A stretch of DNA of 64,000 nt from Paenibacillus sp. FSL R5-0490 (GTDB lineage Bacteria > Bacillota > Bacilli > Bacillales > Cytobacillaceae). The first letter of the stretch is position 1, and every line of letters starts with the position of its first letter. Shown here in pieces: positions 54,276-62,135 of this stretch. The DNA is taken from assembly GCF_001956215.1 (NCBI RefSeq), contig NZ_MRTQ01000021.1, positions 39,797-103,796 of the forward strand, written 5' to 3'. The notes beneath the pieces are model-generated. The model ran no database searches. It was not told the DNA's origin and worked only from the letters and a program-made list of their open reading frames with translations. The position numbers and the translations under genes are program-made.

Positions 54276-55025
54276 ATGCTTCGGCTCTTGGCTGCTGCTG
54301 TAATTATCTTCACTATGCCTATGCAAAGTTTTGAAGCTTCTGTAAAGGAAATGCCTTTTGATTTTAATGTAAAGCCTCAAGCAGGACAGGAAACACTAAA
54401 GATCGATTTGCTTCTGAGGAATAAGGCCAATTATCCGCTGAGCTTTGAGTTTGGATCCTCTCAGTTTTATGAAGTGGAGATTTTCACTCAAAAAGGCGAA
54501 AAGGTATATTCCTCCTCAGAAGGAAAAGCATTTTTACAGGCTATCCAAACCATTGCCGTGAACCCGGATGATAGCAAGGTATGGGAAGAGCAGTGGGATT
54601 ACAGGCATAAAGGGAAAAGAGTTCAGGAGGGAGAGTACATAGTAAAAGCCAGGCTTCTGGCATCAAACTTAAATGGCAAAAAGCTGGAGACAAAACCTGA
54701 ATCTGAAGCATCTGTTTATATCCCGGGCCCAAATCCTTCCTTTAGCCAGGCAAAGGTTTCAGGCAGGAACGGGGAATATATCATATTATTTAAAGCTCGC
54801 CCAAAAAACGGAAAGCTATGGTATACAGTTGAAGACGGCCATAATGAGCTGCAGTCTGAAAAGTCCATAGTGGCTTCATCAAATGATTGGAAGAGTTTTA
54901 GGATAAAAATAAGCCTTCCTTCTGAAAACATCCCTGAAAACGGAACAGTGGTCTTGCATTTATTTGAAAAAAATGTAAACGGAGATATCATAAACTCCTT
55001 TCCTGTTATCCTGGAAAGCAGTTAA
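54276..55025 (+). CDS. Secreted BsuPI-domain protein with a second Ig-like domain
   Basis: A 249-residue exported protein. It has a signal peptide (about 1-21), a BsuPI domain (about 30-145; LLLRNKANYPLSFEFGSSQFYEVEIF, visible in two halves) and a C-terminal beta domain (about 148-248) whose WKSFRIKISLP and VVLHLFEKNVNGD pattern resembles Gmad2-type domains. B. subtilis BsuPI (Ipi) is a short intracellular protease inhibitor; this protein is exported and longer, so it may act outside the cell. GGAGGGATGAAGG precedes the ATG. Confidence 0.75.
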   Translation: MLRLLAAAVIIFTMPMQSFEASVKEMPFDFNVKPQAGQETLKIDLLLRNKANYPLSFEFGSSQFYEVEIFTQKGEKVYSSSEGKAFLQAIQTIAVNPDDSKVWEEQWDYRHKGKRVQEGEYIVKARLLASNLNGKKLETKPESEASVYIPGPNPSFSQAKVSGRNGEYIILFKARPKNGKLWYTVEDGHNELQSEKSIVASSNDWKSFRIKISLPSENIPENGTVVLHLFEKNVNGDIINSFPVILESS

Positions 55026-55062
55026 AAAGAGCTGGCAGCCATTGAGGCCGCCAGCTTTTTTT
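55024..55062. terminator. Bidirectional terminator after the BsuPI gene
   Basis: AAAAAGAGCTGGCAGCC / GGCCGCCAGCTTTTTTT with an ATTGA loop. It overlaps the stop of the convergent small gene. Confidence 0.9.
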
Positions 55063-55246
55063 AGCGATACTGCGAATATTGTTCAAGTTCCTGCTGCATC
55101 TCCCGGAGCTGTGCCTGTTCAGCTGCAGTGGAGTTGGCAAATGCAGAACTTAAAGCATTTTTCGCTCGGGAAACAGTTTCTTCGCCTGCAGAATTTTTGG
55201 CTATTTCCACATATTTTCTGGCTTCCTGAAATAATCTGTTTCCCAT
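55061..55246 (-). CDS. yizC: DUF3813 small protein (YizC-like)
   Basis: A 61-residue helical protein (begins MGNRLFQEARKYVEIAKNSA) that fits DUF3813. CGGAGGAATATAGCG precedes the ATG, and only two bases separate it from the preceding stop, so it is coupled to that gene. The function is unknown. Confidence 0.78.
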   Translation of the reverse strand: MGNRLFQEARKYVEIAKNSAGEETVSRAKNALSSAFANSTAAEQAQLREMQQELEQYSQYR

Positions 55247-55248
55247 CG

Positions 55249-55401
55249 CTATATTCCTCCGAGGGACGATTCTTTCACATTTGCTAGTTTTTGGGCTTCC
55301 GCCTCAGCATAGGTCATGTGGTACGGGATACGCTCATCATGCTTACTAACAGTATCTGCACCCTGTTGAACGAAGCGTTTTGATTTATTACGTTTACCCA
55401 T
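55249..55401 (-). CDS. Small protein of unknown function, 50 aa
   Basis: A short gene, missed by length filters, reading MGKRNKSKRFVQQGADTVSK at the start and ending SSLGGI. It has a basic N-terminus and a helical acidic middle (MTYAEAEAQKLANVK). GGAGGGG precedes the ATG. It lies directly upstream of the DUF3813 gene, with which it forms a two-gene unit. I do not recognise the family. Confidence 0.72.
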   Translation of the reverse strand: MGKRNKSKRFVQQGADTVSKHDERIPYHMTYAEAEAQKLANVKESSLGGI

Positions 55402-55524
55402 TCGAATCCCCTCCATGAAAGAGTTTGAAGCCGCAATTGGGCTGCTTCATCTTTAGTATGCTCTAAAGGAAGCATTTAAAAAGGGGATTTAATGGTTTCA
55501 AATTAATTATTCTTGGTCAGCTGC

Positions 55525-56343
55525 TTAAAGAGCTTTAAGATTTAATAAGTCATTTAGATAAATGCCGATTCCATCTTCCTCATTGGTTAATGTGACCTCT
55601 TTGGCAATATTTTTCACCTGGTCGATCGCATTGCCCATGGCAATCCCGTAGCCTGCAAATTCAAGCATTTCGAGATCATTGTCCTCATCGCCAAAAGCAA
55701 TGATCCGCTCGGGCGGTATTTGGAAATAATCGGCTGCTTTTTTGAGGCCAACAGCTTTATTAAGTCCCGTTTTCACGATTTCAATGACATGCCAGGGAGC
55801 CGCCCATCTGCGGTGGTCAATTACTTCTGCATGGACTTCGGAAAGATGATTTCTGATGGATTTTACATGCTCCTCATCAGTATGTATGAGCATGCTTGTC
55901 GGATTATCTTTTAAGTAACTGCGCAAATCTCCGGTCGTAATATTCGGATCGCCAAAACCGAAGATGTCGAGAAGCTTCTCATCATGATAGTGCAAATAAA
56001 CATCATCAATAACTTCTGCCACGATATTATGAATAGTATAGCTATTAACGGCTTCGACAATTTCCTTTGCCACGTTCATTTGCAGTGGTGTGTGGTAAAC
56101 ACCCCAATTATGGTCTTTAGGATGATGTATGTATGCACCATTGAAATTGACAATCGGCGTAGTCAAATCCATTTCACGATAGTAAATTTCACTCGAGCGA
56201 AATGGCCTTCCAGTGGCAATCATTACTTCATGCCCTTGTTCACGTGCCTTTTGAATAATCATTTTAGTTTTAGCAGAGATGGTTTTGTCATCTTTTAATA
56301 ATGTGCCATCAAGGTCCAGTGCAATTAAATGTTTTTCAGCCAT
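55525..56343 (-). CDS. yitU: HAD family Cof-type hydrolase (YitU)
   Basis: A phosphatase of the HAD superfamily, 272 residues. Motif I is ALDLDGTLL (nucleophile Asp), motif II is ATGRPF, the motif III Lys is in VKTGLNKAVGL, and motif IV is IAFGDEDNDLEML. The Cof/YitU class acts on small phosphorylated metabolites such as flavin precursors; B. subtilis YitU is reported as an FMN-precursor phosphatase. The start at 56343 follows AGAAGGAG; the frame is open further upstream without a site. Confidence 0.92.
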   Translation of the reverse strand: MAEKHLIALDLDGTLLKDDKTISAKTKMIIQKAREQGHEVMIATGRPFRSSEIYYREMDLTTPIVNFNGAYIHHPKDHNWGVYHTPLQMNVAKEIVEAVNSYTIHNIVAEVIDDVYLHYHDEKLLDIFGFGDPNITTGDLRSYLKDNPTSMLIHTDEEHVKSIRNHLSEVHAEVIDHRRWAAPWHVIEIVKTGLNKAVGLKKAADYFQIPPERIIAFGDEDNDLEMLEFAGYGIAMGNAIDQVKNIAKEVTLTNEEDGIGIYLNDLLNLKAL

Positions 56344-56623
56344 AAGATCTCCTTCTAAGCGCTCAGCACTTTTATAATAATAATGTAATTGCAGCCAGCG
56401 GACTGCAGCGCATTGCTTATATTGAAGTATGCCCCGCTTTTGTTCTAAGTGTAAAGGTTTTGGAAAAGAAAAGTCCACATGTTAAACTGAAAATATAGAA
56501 AGAATTTACATAAAGACAAGAGCTTAAGCTTTTACAAAATCATTTTATACATATATGTTATCAATATTATTATAATTTTGTAAAAAAGTTCATCTTGGTA
56601 CAACAGGTTTAGGAGGAAAAATT

Positions 56624-57391
56624 GTGGTTGTTATTGAACATAAGCTAATCAGAGAAATTCCTGTTCTTGAACTTGCCAGACAGGAAATAAAAGGGGAACC
56701 CCTGCCTTTTATCATTTTTGTTCATGGTTTTACAAGTGCCAAAGAACATAATCTGCATTATGCCTATCTCCTTGCAGAAAAGGGGTTTAGGGTAGTGCTG
56801 GCGGACACCTTATTTCATGGGGAAAGATCAGAGGGCTTATCAGGCAGCGATTTAAACTTCAAGCTTTGGGATATTGTTCTGAATACCATTGCGGAATTGA
56901 ACATAATCAGGAATGTCTATGAGGATTGGGACCTGATTGATGAGGGAAGAATAGGACTTGTGGGCACCTCCATGGGGGGAATAGTCACTTTGGGCGCCCT
57001 GACACAGTATGAATGGGTCAAAACTGCAGTTAGCCTTATGGGTATGCCGTATTATGAAAAGTTTGCTCAGCTTCAGCTCGATGAACTGAAGAAAAATAAT
57101 ATTAAGGTTCCGCTCACAAATGAAGAACTGGCAGATCTTCTGAGAATCCTTAGGGAGCGGGATCTGAGCCTTCAGCCAGAAAAGCTTGGCGGAAGGCCGC
57201 TCATGTTCTGGCATGGTAAAAAGGACCCGGTTGTTCCTTATTCCTATACATACCAATTTTATGAGACCATTCAGCCCCTGTATAGTGACTCACCTGAAAA
57301 CCTCCTGTTTATATCAGATGAACAGGCGGGGCATAAAGTCAGCAGGGAGGGGCTGCTTGAAACAGTTAAATGGTTTGAGGAACATTTATAA
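56624..57391 (+). CDS. yitV: Alpha/beta hydrolase esterase (YitV)
   Basis: A 255-residue serine hydrolase. The nucleophile elbow is GTSMGG, with the oxyanion region FVHGFTSAKEH, an acid in WHGKKDPVVPY and a His in GHKVSREG. It starts at GTG 56624 after AGGAGG. It is divergent from yitU and upstream of yitW, the same order as yitUVW in B. subtilis. The 280-bp gap before it is AT-rich and holds both promoters; no gene is seen there. Confidence 0.9.
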   Translation: MVVIEHKLIREIPVLELARQEIKGEPLPFIIFVHGFTSAKEHNLHYAYLLAEKGFRVVLADTLFHGERSEGLSGSDLNFKLWDIVLNTIAELNIIRNVYEDWDLIDEGRIGLVGTSMGGIVTLGALTQYEWVKTAVSLMGMPYYEKFAQLQLDELKKNNIKVPLTNEELADLLRILRERDLSLQPEKLGGRPLMFWHGKKDPVVPYSYTYQFYETIQPLYSDSPENLLFISDEQAGHKVSREGLLETVKWFEEHL

Positions 57392-57462
57392 CCTGTATTT
57401 TTTCATTTCATTTAAATTTTTGTTAAGATAAAGATAGTAAATAATGAAGGAGTGCTGCAGAT

Positions 57463-57771
57463 ATGGATCAGGATTTAAAAGACAGCATTATGGGTGCACT
57501 GGAGCTTGTAGTAGACCCTGAGCTGGGGATAGACATTGTAAACTTAGGCTTGGTATATGATGTGAAAATGGAAGAAGAAGGGAAAGCTATAGTTGATATG
57601 ACTCTTACTTCCATGGGCTGTCCCTTGGCAGGCACAATTGTTGAACAAGTAAAGTCAGCGCTGGCAGATATCCCTGAAGTAAAAGACACTGAAGTGAATA
57701 TTGTCTGGAACCCGCCTTGGTCCAAGGACAAAATGTCCCGCTATGCAAAAATTGCACTTGGCGTACGGTAA
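57463..57771 (+). CDS. yitW: MIP18/DUF59 family iron-sulfur assembly protein (YitW)
   Basis: A 102-residue protein of the SufT/PaaD/MIP18 family that helps mature iron-sulfur proteins. The conserved features are DPELGIDIVNLGLVYDV, MTLTSMGCPLAGTI (with the conserved Cys) and WNPPWSKDKMS. The start follows AAGGAG. A strong terminator separates it from the radical SAM gene. Confidence 0.93.
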   Translation: MDQDLKDSIMGALELVVDPELGIDIVNLGLVYDVKMEEEGKAIVDMTLTSMGCPLAGTIVEQVKSALADIPEVKDTEVNIVWNPPWSKDKMSRYAKIALGVR

Positions 57772-57783
57772 AATTTAAGCTCA

Positions 57784-57816
57784 AAACAGCAGGAGTATCT
57801 CCTGCTGTTTTTTTTG
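57784..57816 (+). terminator. Terminator after yitW
   Basis: AAACAGCAGGAG / CTCCTGCTGTTT with a TAT loop is followed by a T-tract of six or more. Confidence 0.93.
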
Positions 57817-57822
57817 TGCCCT

Positions 57823-57865
57823 TGTGAGGTAGTTCACTTATTTCACATGCCGATTATCCTATAAT
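57823..57865 (+). promoter_or_regulatory. Fnr-type activator site and -10 of the radical SAM gene
   Basis: TGTGAGGTAGTTCACT (57823-57838) matches TGTGA-N6-TCACA at 9 of 10 positions. TATAAT (57860-57865) predicts a start at about 57872, so the site centre is at -41.5, the class-II activator position. Confidence 0.75.
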
Positions 57866-57942
57866 AACAATGGAAAGACAAAATATGGTTTGCTTTGCGT
57901 TGACAAATGGCCGGGAGTCAGGCCATCAAGGAGGCATTTCTA

Positions 57943-59070
57943 ATGGGATTTGATAGGGATTTTAATAAAGACCCTTTTATTGTGATATGGGAATTAACAA
58001 GGGCATGCCAGCTAAAATGTCTGCATTGCCGTGCGGAAGCACAGTACAGGAGAGATCCGAGAGAACTTTCCTTTGAAGAAGGGAAGGCCCTGATTGACCA
58101 AATCAGGGAAATGAATAACCCTATGCTTGTGTTTACGGGTGGAGATCCATTAATGAGGCAGGATGTATTCGACATTGCCGAATATGCGGTAAAAAAGGGC
58201 GTTCGTGTTTCCATGACGCCCAGTGCGACACCAAATGTAACAAAAGAAGCTATTGAAAAAGCCAAACAGGTCGGCTTAGCTCGATGGGCGTTCAGTCTTG
58301 ATGGCCCAAATGCAGAAATTCACGACCACTTTAGAGGGACTTCCGGTTCCTTCGATTTAACGATTGAAAGGATTAAATATCTGCACGAGCTTGAAATTCC
58401 AGTCCAGATTAATACAGTGATCTCGCGCTATAATATCGATTACCTGGAGGAGATGGCCAAGGTTGTAGAAGAACTCAAATGTGTTCTATGGAGTGTGTTT
58501 TTCCTCGTCCCAACAGGGAGAGGGCAGGAAAAAGATATGATCTCACCGGTTGAGCATGAGAAGGTATTTACATGGCTGTATAACTTAAGCAAAAAGGTTT
58601 CCTTCGATATTAAGACAACAGCTGCCCAGCATTATCGCCGAGTAGTCATTCAGCAAAAAATGAAGGAAGCAAAAGCTCAAAATGAAGATATTCAATATCT
58701 CGATGCACTTACACAGCAGGGGCTGACGGGTTCTATAGATGGTTTAGGCAGGGCGCCTAAAGGAGTAAATGACGGAAACGGGTTTGTTTTCATTTCACAC
58801 ATTGGGGACGTTTATCCAAGCGGGCTTTTGCCTGTTAAAGCAGGAAATGTAAGGGAACAGCCCCTCGCTGAAATATACAGGGAATCGCCCATTTTTAAAG
58901 ATCTCAGAAATCCTGATAAATACAAAGGGAAATGCGGTCAATGTGAATTCCGGTATGTGTGCGGAGGATCAAGGTCACGTGCATTTGCCATGACAGGGGA
59001 TTATATGGAGAGCGAACCGTTTTGTGTATATATTCCTAAGGCACTTAGAAAGAAAGCAGCAAAAGCATAA
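57943..59070 (+). CDS. Radical SAM/SPASM domain protein (BA_1875/TIGR04053-like)
   Basis: A radical SAM enzyme of 375 residues. The cluster motif is Cys22-x3-Cys26-x2-Cys29 (CQLKCLHC), then the SAM-binding GGDPLMR and a C-terminal SPASM-type cysteine set (CGQCEFRYVC, then SEPFC). The architecture is like peptide- or heme-modifying enzymes. The family name TIGR04053 is from memory; the reaction is unknown. ATG 57943 follows AAGGAGG; an in-frame ATG at 57907 has no site. An Fnr-type box drives it and fnr follows, which suggests anaerobic expression. Confidence 0.88.
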   Translation: MGFDRDFNKDPFIVIWELTRACQLKCLHCRAEAQYRRDPRELSFEEGKALIDQIREMNNPMLVFTGGDPLMRQDVFDIAEYAVKKGVRVSMTPSATPNVTKEAIEKAKQVGLARWAFSLDGPNAEIHDHFRGTSGSFDLTIERIKYLHELEIPVQINTVISRYNIDYLEEMAKVVEELKCVLWSVFFLVPTGRGQEKDMISPVEHEKVFTWLYNLSKKVSFDIKTTAAQHYRRVVIQQKMKEAKAQNEDIQYLDALTQQGLTGSIDGLGRAPKGVNDGNGFVFISHIGDVYPSGLLPVKAGNVREQPLAEIYRESPIFKDLRNPDKYKGKCGQCEFRYVCGGSRSRAFAMTGDYMESEPFCVYIPKALRKKAAKA

Positions 59071-59077
59071 AGGAATA

Positions 59078-59102
59078 AGGAGTGCATCATGACTGCACTC
59101 CT
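59078..59102. terminator. Hairpin between the radical SAM gene and fnr
   Basis: AGGAGTGCA / TGCACTCCT is a perfect 9-bp stem that overlaps the fnr stop. There is no clear T-tract, so it is a weak shared terminator. Confidence 0.55.
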
Positions 59103-59802
59103 ATTCAATGCTGCAGTATACGGCAGGGCAATTTTCACAGCCTATTTCATTTTTTAAATACTGAAGATCTTTAACTGTAATTTTTCCATTCATAATTGAA
59201 ATAATTCCTTCCTTCTTCAGTTCGCCGAGTATCCGGTTGGTACTCTCTCTGGAGGTGCCGCAAAAATTTCCAAGTTCCTGATTCGTAAGTGGCAGATCAA
59301 TGAGTATGCCGCCATTCACCTTTACGCCATAGCTGTTAGTCATTCTGATAAGAGTTGAATACAGGGCACCTTTTTTTCCATTAAGCACAAGGTCTCTGAA
59401 TTTGGTCTGTGTATTGCGGAAATGGTCGCTCATCCATTTCATAAATTCATAGGCCAGAGTACTATTTTTAAAAATCTCCTTTTCCAGGACATCTTTTTTT
59501 ATCACAGCTACCTCACCAGCTTCAAGAACTAAAGCATTCAATAAATATTTTGGGTCACTGGTAAATAAGGTCAGCTCACCAATGATTTCATTTTCTCCGC
59601 ATAACCTGAAGGTGAGTTCCCTGCCATCTGCTGTTATCTTACTGATTTGAATCTTGCCGGAAAGGATGATATATAGCTCATCAGCATCCATGCCTTCCTG
59701 AAAAATATAAGCCCCTTTCTGTGTTTTCATATGCCGGTCAGCGAAATGAAGAAGCTCTTTAATCTCAATGGAATGTGTCTGTTTAATGGCTGTATGAGCC
59801 AT
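59101..59802 (-). CDS. fnr: Oxygen-sensing regulator Fnr (Crp/Fnr family)
   Basis: A 233-residue transcription factor. It has a cyclic-nucleotide-binding-like beta barrel, a long dimerisation helix and a C-terminal HTH (LTNQELGNFCGTSRESTNRI). The C-terminal Cys222-x2-Cys225-x4-Cys230 triad (CENCPAVYC) has the spacing of the cluster cysteines in B. subtilis Fnr (C227, C230, C235), unlike the N-terminal cysteines of E. coli FNR. It is therefore expected to hold a [4Fe-4S] cluster and activate genes when oxygen is low. Start: AAGGAGGAT before the ATG. No Fnr site is clear in its own promoter. Confidence 0.92.
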   Translation of the reverse strand: MAHTAIKQTHSIEIKELLHFADRHMKTQKGAYIFQEGMDADELYIILSGKIQISKITADGRELTFRLCGENEIIGELTLFTSDPKYLLNALVLEAGEVAVIKKDVLEKEIFKNSTLAYEFMKWMSDHFRNTQTKFRDLVLNGKKGALYSTLIRMTNSYGVKVNGGILIDLPLTNQELGNFCGTSRESTNRILGELKKEGIISIMNGKITVKDLQYLKNEIGCENCPAVYCSIE

Positions 59803-60087
59803 GGTAATCCTCCTTCATAAAACAGCTGTCTTTTCTCACAATAATATCATTTGTATAGTGAAAACATTGCCGGCTTTTGTGTCTTTATTGTGGCATTTTC
59901 TATAGAAATGGTCGCTCTTAACTTATAAACAGCAATTCCCTATTAACATTGCAGCGATTGTATGTTCTAATAGTAAAAGCCCTTAATTTGAGATACTGGG
60001 TTATTTCTGTTATTTTAAGGGAAAGGCTAAAATATACATCTGTATAGAAAGCTTAATAAAGTCACTCTTTAAATGGAGTTGAACGAA

Positions 60088-61104
60088 ATGGCTAAAACGA
60101 TTATTAAAGATAAATTGAATAGACCTTTAAGAGACCTGCGCATTTCTGTCATTGACCGCTGTAATTTCCGCTGCCAATATTGCATGCCGGCAGAAATCTT
60201 CGGTCCTGATTTTGCTTTTCTTCCAAAAAGCGAGCTGCTCAGCTATGAAGAAATTGAAAGGCTGGCTAAAATTTTCATAAGCCTTGGAGTGGAGAAGATC
60301 AGGTTAACAGGCGGGGAGCCCCTTATGAGAAAGGACATGCCTAAACTTGTCAAAATGCTTTCAGATATTGAGGGATTAAAAGATATTGGACTAACCACCA
60401 ACGGCGTATTGCTTCCCAAACATGCGAAGGACTTAAAGGAAGCAGGACTGCTGAGGGTTAACATCAGTCTTGACAGTCTGGATGATGAGCTTTTCGGACA
60501 AATCAACGGACGCAATGTGGGTGTCAAACCAGTCATTAAAGGGATTGAAGCAGCAAAAGAAGCAGGACTTGGGGTGAAGATCAATATGGTCGTCAAAAAA
60601 GGCCTGAATGATTCTGAAATTGTCCCTATGGCTAAGTTCTGTAAAGATAACGGCTTACAGCTGCGCTTTATTGAATACATGGATGTCGGCAGCACGAACG
60701 GCTGGAAAATGGATGAGGTAGTAACTAAAAAAGAGATTTATGAGCTCTTAAAGGAACACTATTTATTAGAGCCGGTAGATCCGGATTATTTCGGAGAGGT
60801 GGCTAAGCGGTACCGCTATAAAGGCACCGATGTAGATGTTGGGTTTATTACATCTGTTTCTGAATCCTTCTGTTCAAGCTGCACTCGTTCAAGATTGTCA
60901 GCAAACGGCCAAATTTTCACATGCCTATTTAATGGTGAAGGGCACGATTTAAAGGAATTTATGAGAAAAGGCGCTACTGACGAAGAAATTACCGATCGGA
61001 TTATTAAGATTTGGAATGGCAGAAAAGACAGGTACTCAGACGAACGGACAGAAGAAACCGCTGCAAACAGGAAAAAGATTGAAATGTCCTATATTGGGGG
61101 ATGA
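60088..61104 (+). CDS. moaA: GTP 3',8-cyclase MoaA (molybdenum cofactor)
   Basis: A radical SAM enzyme that starts molybdopterin synthesis from GTP, 338 residues. The N-terminal cluster is Cys25-x3-Cys29-x2-Cys32 (CNFRCQYC). The second, substrate-binding cluster has CSSC and FTCLF. The C-terminus ends in Gly-Gly, as MoaA requires. ATG 60088 has a GGAG site; ATG 60073 overlaps that site. The 285 bp between fnr and moaA hold both promoters; no Fnr palindrome was found there. Confidence 0.95.
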   Translation: MAKTIIKDKLNRPLRDLRISVIDRCNFRCQYCMPAEIFGPDFAFLPKSELLSYEEIERLAKIFISLGVEKIRLTGGEPLMRKDMPKLVKMLSDIEGLKDIGLTTNGVLLPKHAKDLKEAGLLRVNISLDSLDDELFGQINGRNVGVKPVIKGIEAAKEAGLGVKINMVVKKGLNDSEIVPMAKFCKDNGLQLRFIEYMDVGSTNGWKMDEVVTKKEIYELLKEHYLLEPVDPDYFGEVAKRYRYKGTDVDVGFITSVSESFCSSCTRSRLSANGQIFTCLFNGEGHDLKEFMRKGATDEEITDRIIKIWNGRKDRYSDERTEETAANRKKIEMSYIGG

Positions 61105-61107
61105 AAA

Positions 61108-61160
61108 AGCATGCTTTGCTGTGTCATGAGAAATAGGCACAGCGGGCAGGCTTTTATTTT
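61108..61160 (+). terminator. Terminator after moaA
   Basis: A long imperfect hairpin with inner stem GCTGTG / CACAGC and outer AAGC / GCTT is followed by TTATTTTTG. Confidence 0.6.
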
Positions 61161-61177
61161 TGCCGTTTGAATGCACA

Positions 61178-61207
61178 AAAAATCTGCAGCCGATATTGGC
61201 TGCAGAT
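61178..61207 (-). terminator. Terminator after ric
   Basis: On the minus strand, ATCTGCAGCC / GGCTGCAGAT is a perfect stem followed by TTTTTTG. Confidence 0.9.
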
Positions 61208-61216
61208 AATGAGTGT

Positions 61217-61909
61217 TTAAATATATCGAGGAAAAAGAATATTATTTTCCAGGTGAACATGCATAAACGTTTGGCTTTCCAAATCTTCAAGCCGCTTATA
61301 TACAAGACGGTAAGAACCGCATGCATCAGCTGGAGGAGTAAAATCAGCTGTAATTTCCCTCAATTCCTTTAAGATTGAACCTGCATGATCATGCTCCTTC
61401 TCAAGCTCCCGGATATAGCTGATGATTTCTTCGCGATTTTCAACTTTAGGATCTTCAAGCTTCAGCAGAAGTGGAAAAACTGACTCTTCTTCTTTGGAAG
61501 TATGTTCAAGAAGTTCGTGCTTCAATTCAAAGAATAATTGATGGACTTTAAGAAGCTCCTCATGGCTTTCTCCATGAACTCTTGATACCTTTGTTACATA
61601 TGGGCTTAATTGTGATAGTTCTTCTTCAAGAGGACGATGATATCGATTAATGACATGTTCAATAATGTCATCTGTTGTACTATCTGTCCAAACCTCTAAA
61701 TCATCAGTTTGGTTTTCCTTTTGAATTACTTCGTTTAATTCGCTAATCAGGACGTTCATATCCGCTGACTGGTCTGAAACAGCACGCGCAAGCGGAATAT
61801 TTCCGCCGCAGCAAAAATCAATGCGATGACGTTTAAAAACATCGCTTGTCTTTGGAAATTCATTTACGATATCTTTTACGAGACGATCTTCTGTAATTTG
61901 TATAGTCAT
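61217..61909 (-). CDS. ric: Iron-sulfur cluster repair di-iron protein Ric/ScdA
   Basis: A 230-residue protein that repairs iron-sulfur clusters damaged by nitric oxide or oxidants. The N-terminal DUF542 domain carries FCCGGN, and the hemerythrin-like C-terminal domain has the iron-binding His/Glu set (HGESHEEL, HELLEHTSKEEESVFP, EKEHDHAG, HVHLENNILFP). AGGAGG precedes the ATG. It has an Fnr-type box at -41.5. It is divergent from moeA. Confidence 0.93.
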   Translation of the reverse strand: MTIQITEDRLVKDIVNEFPKTSDVFKRHRIDFCCGGNIPLARAVSDQSADMNVLISELNEVIQKENQTDDLEVWTDSTTDDIIEHVINRYHRPLEEELSQLSPYVTKVSRVHGESHEELLKVHQLFFELKHELLEHTSKEEESVFPLLLKLEDPKVENREEIISYIRELEKEHDHAGSILKELREITADFTPPADACGSYRLVYKRLEDLESQTFMHVHLENNILFPRYI

Positions 61910-61944
61910 TGAATTTTCCTCCTTCTATCTTGTGAACTATCTAA

Positions 61945-61987
61945 AGAATAAACGAATTTCCTTTTTAATTTGGTGATGGGCATCACA
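61945..61987 (-). promoter_or_regulatory. Fnr-type activator site and -10 of ric
   Basis: GGTGATGGGCATCACA (61972-61987) matches TGTGA-N6-TCACA at 9 of 10. On the minus strand a TATTCT -10 (61950-61945) predicts a start at 61938, again with the site centre at -41.5. Confidence 0.7.
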
Positions 61988-62045
61988 CTTGCAGGCTTTT
62001 TATAAAGTTTTTTGGGTAAAACTCTGCATAGATGAAAACTGAAAG

Positions 62046-62088
62046 TGTGATAATTGTCATGTTATGGATTTTCATGTACGTTTATAAT
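62046..62088 (+). promoter_or_regulatory. Fnr-type activator site and -10 of moeA-mobB
   Basis: TGTGATAATTGTCATG (62046-62061) matches TGTGA-N6-TCACA at 8 of 10. TATAAT (62083-62088) predicts a start at about 62095, so the centre is again at -41.5. Confidence 0.65.
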
Positions 62089-62135
62089 AATTGAATTAGA
62101 AAATACATTAAGAAAAGTACATAGGAGCTGATATC

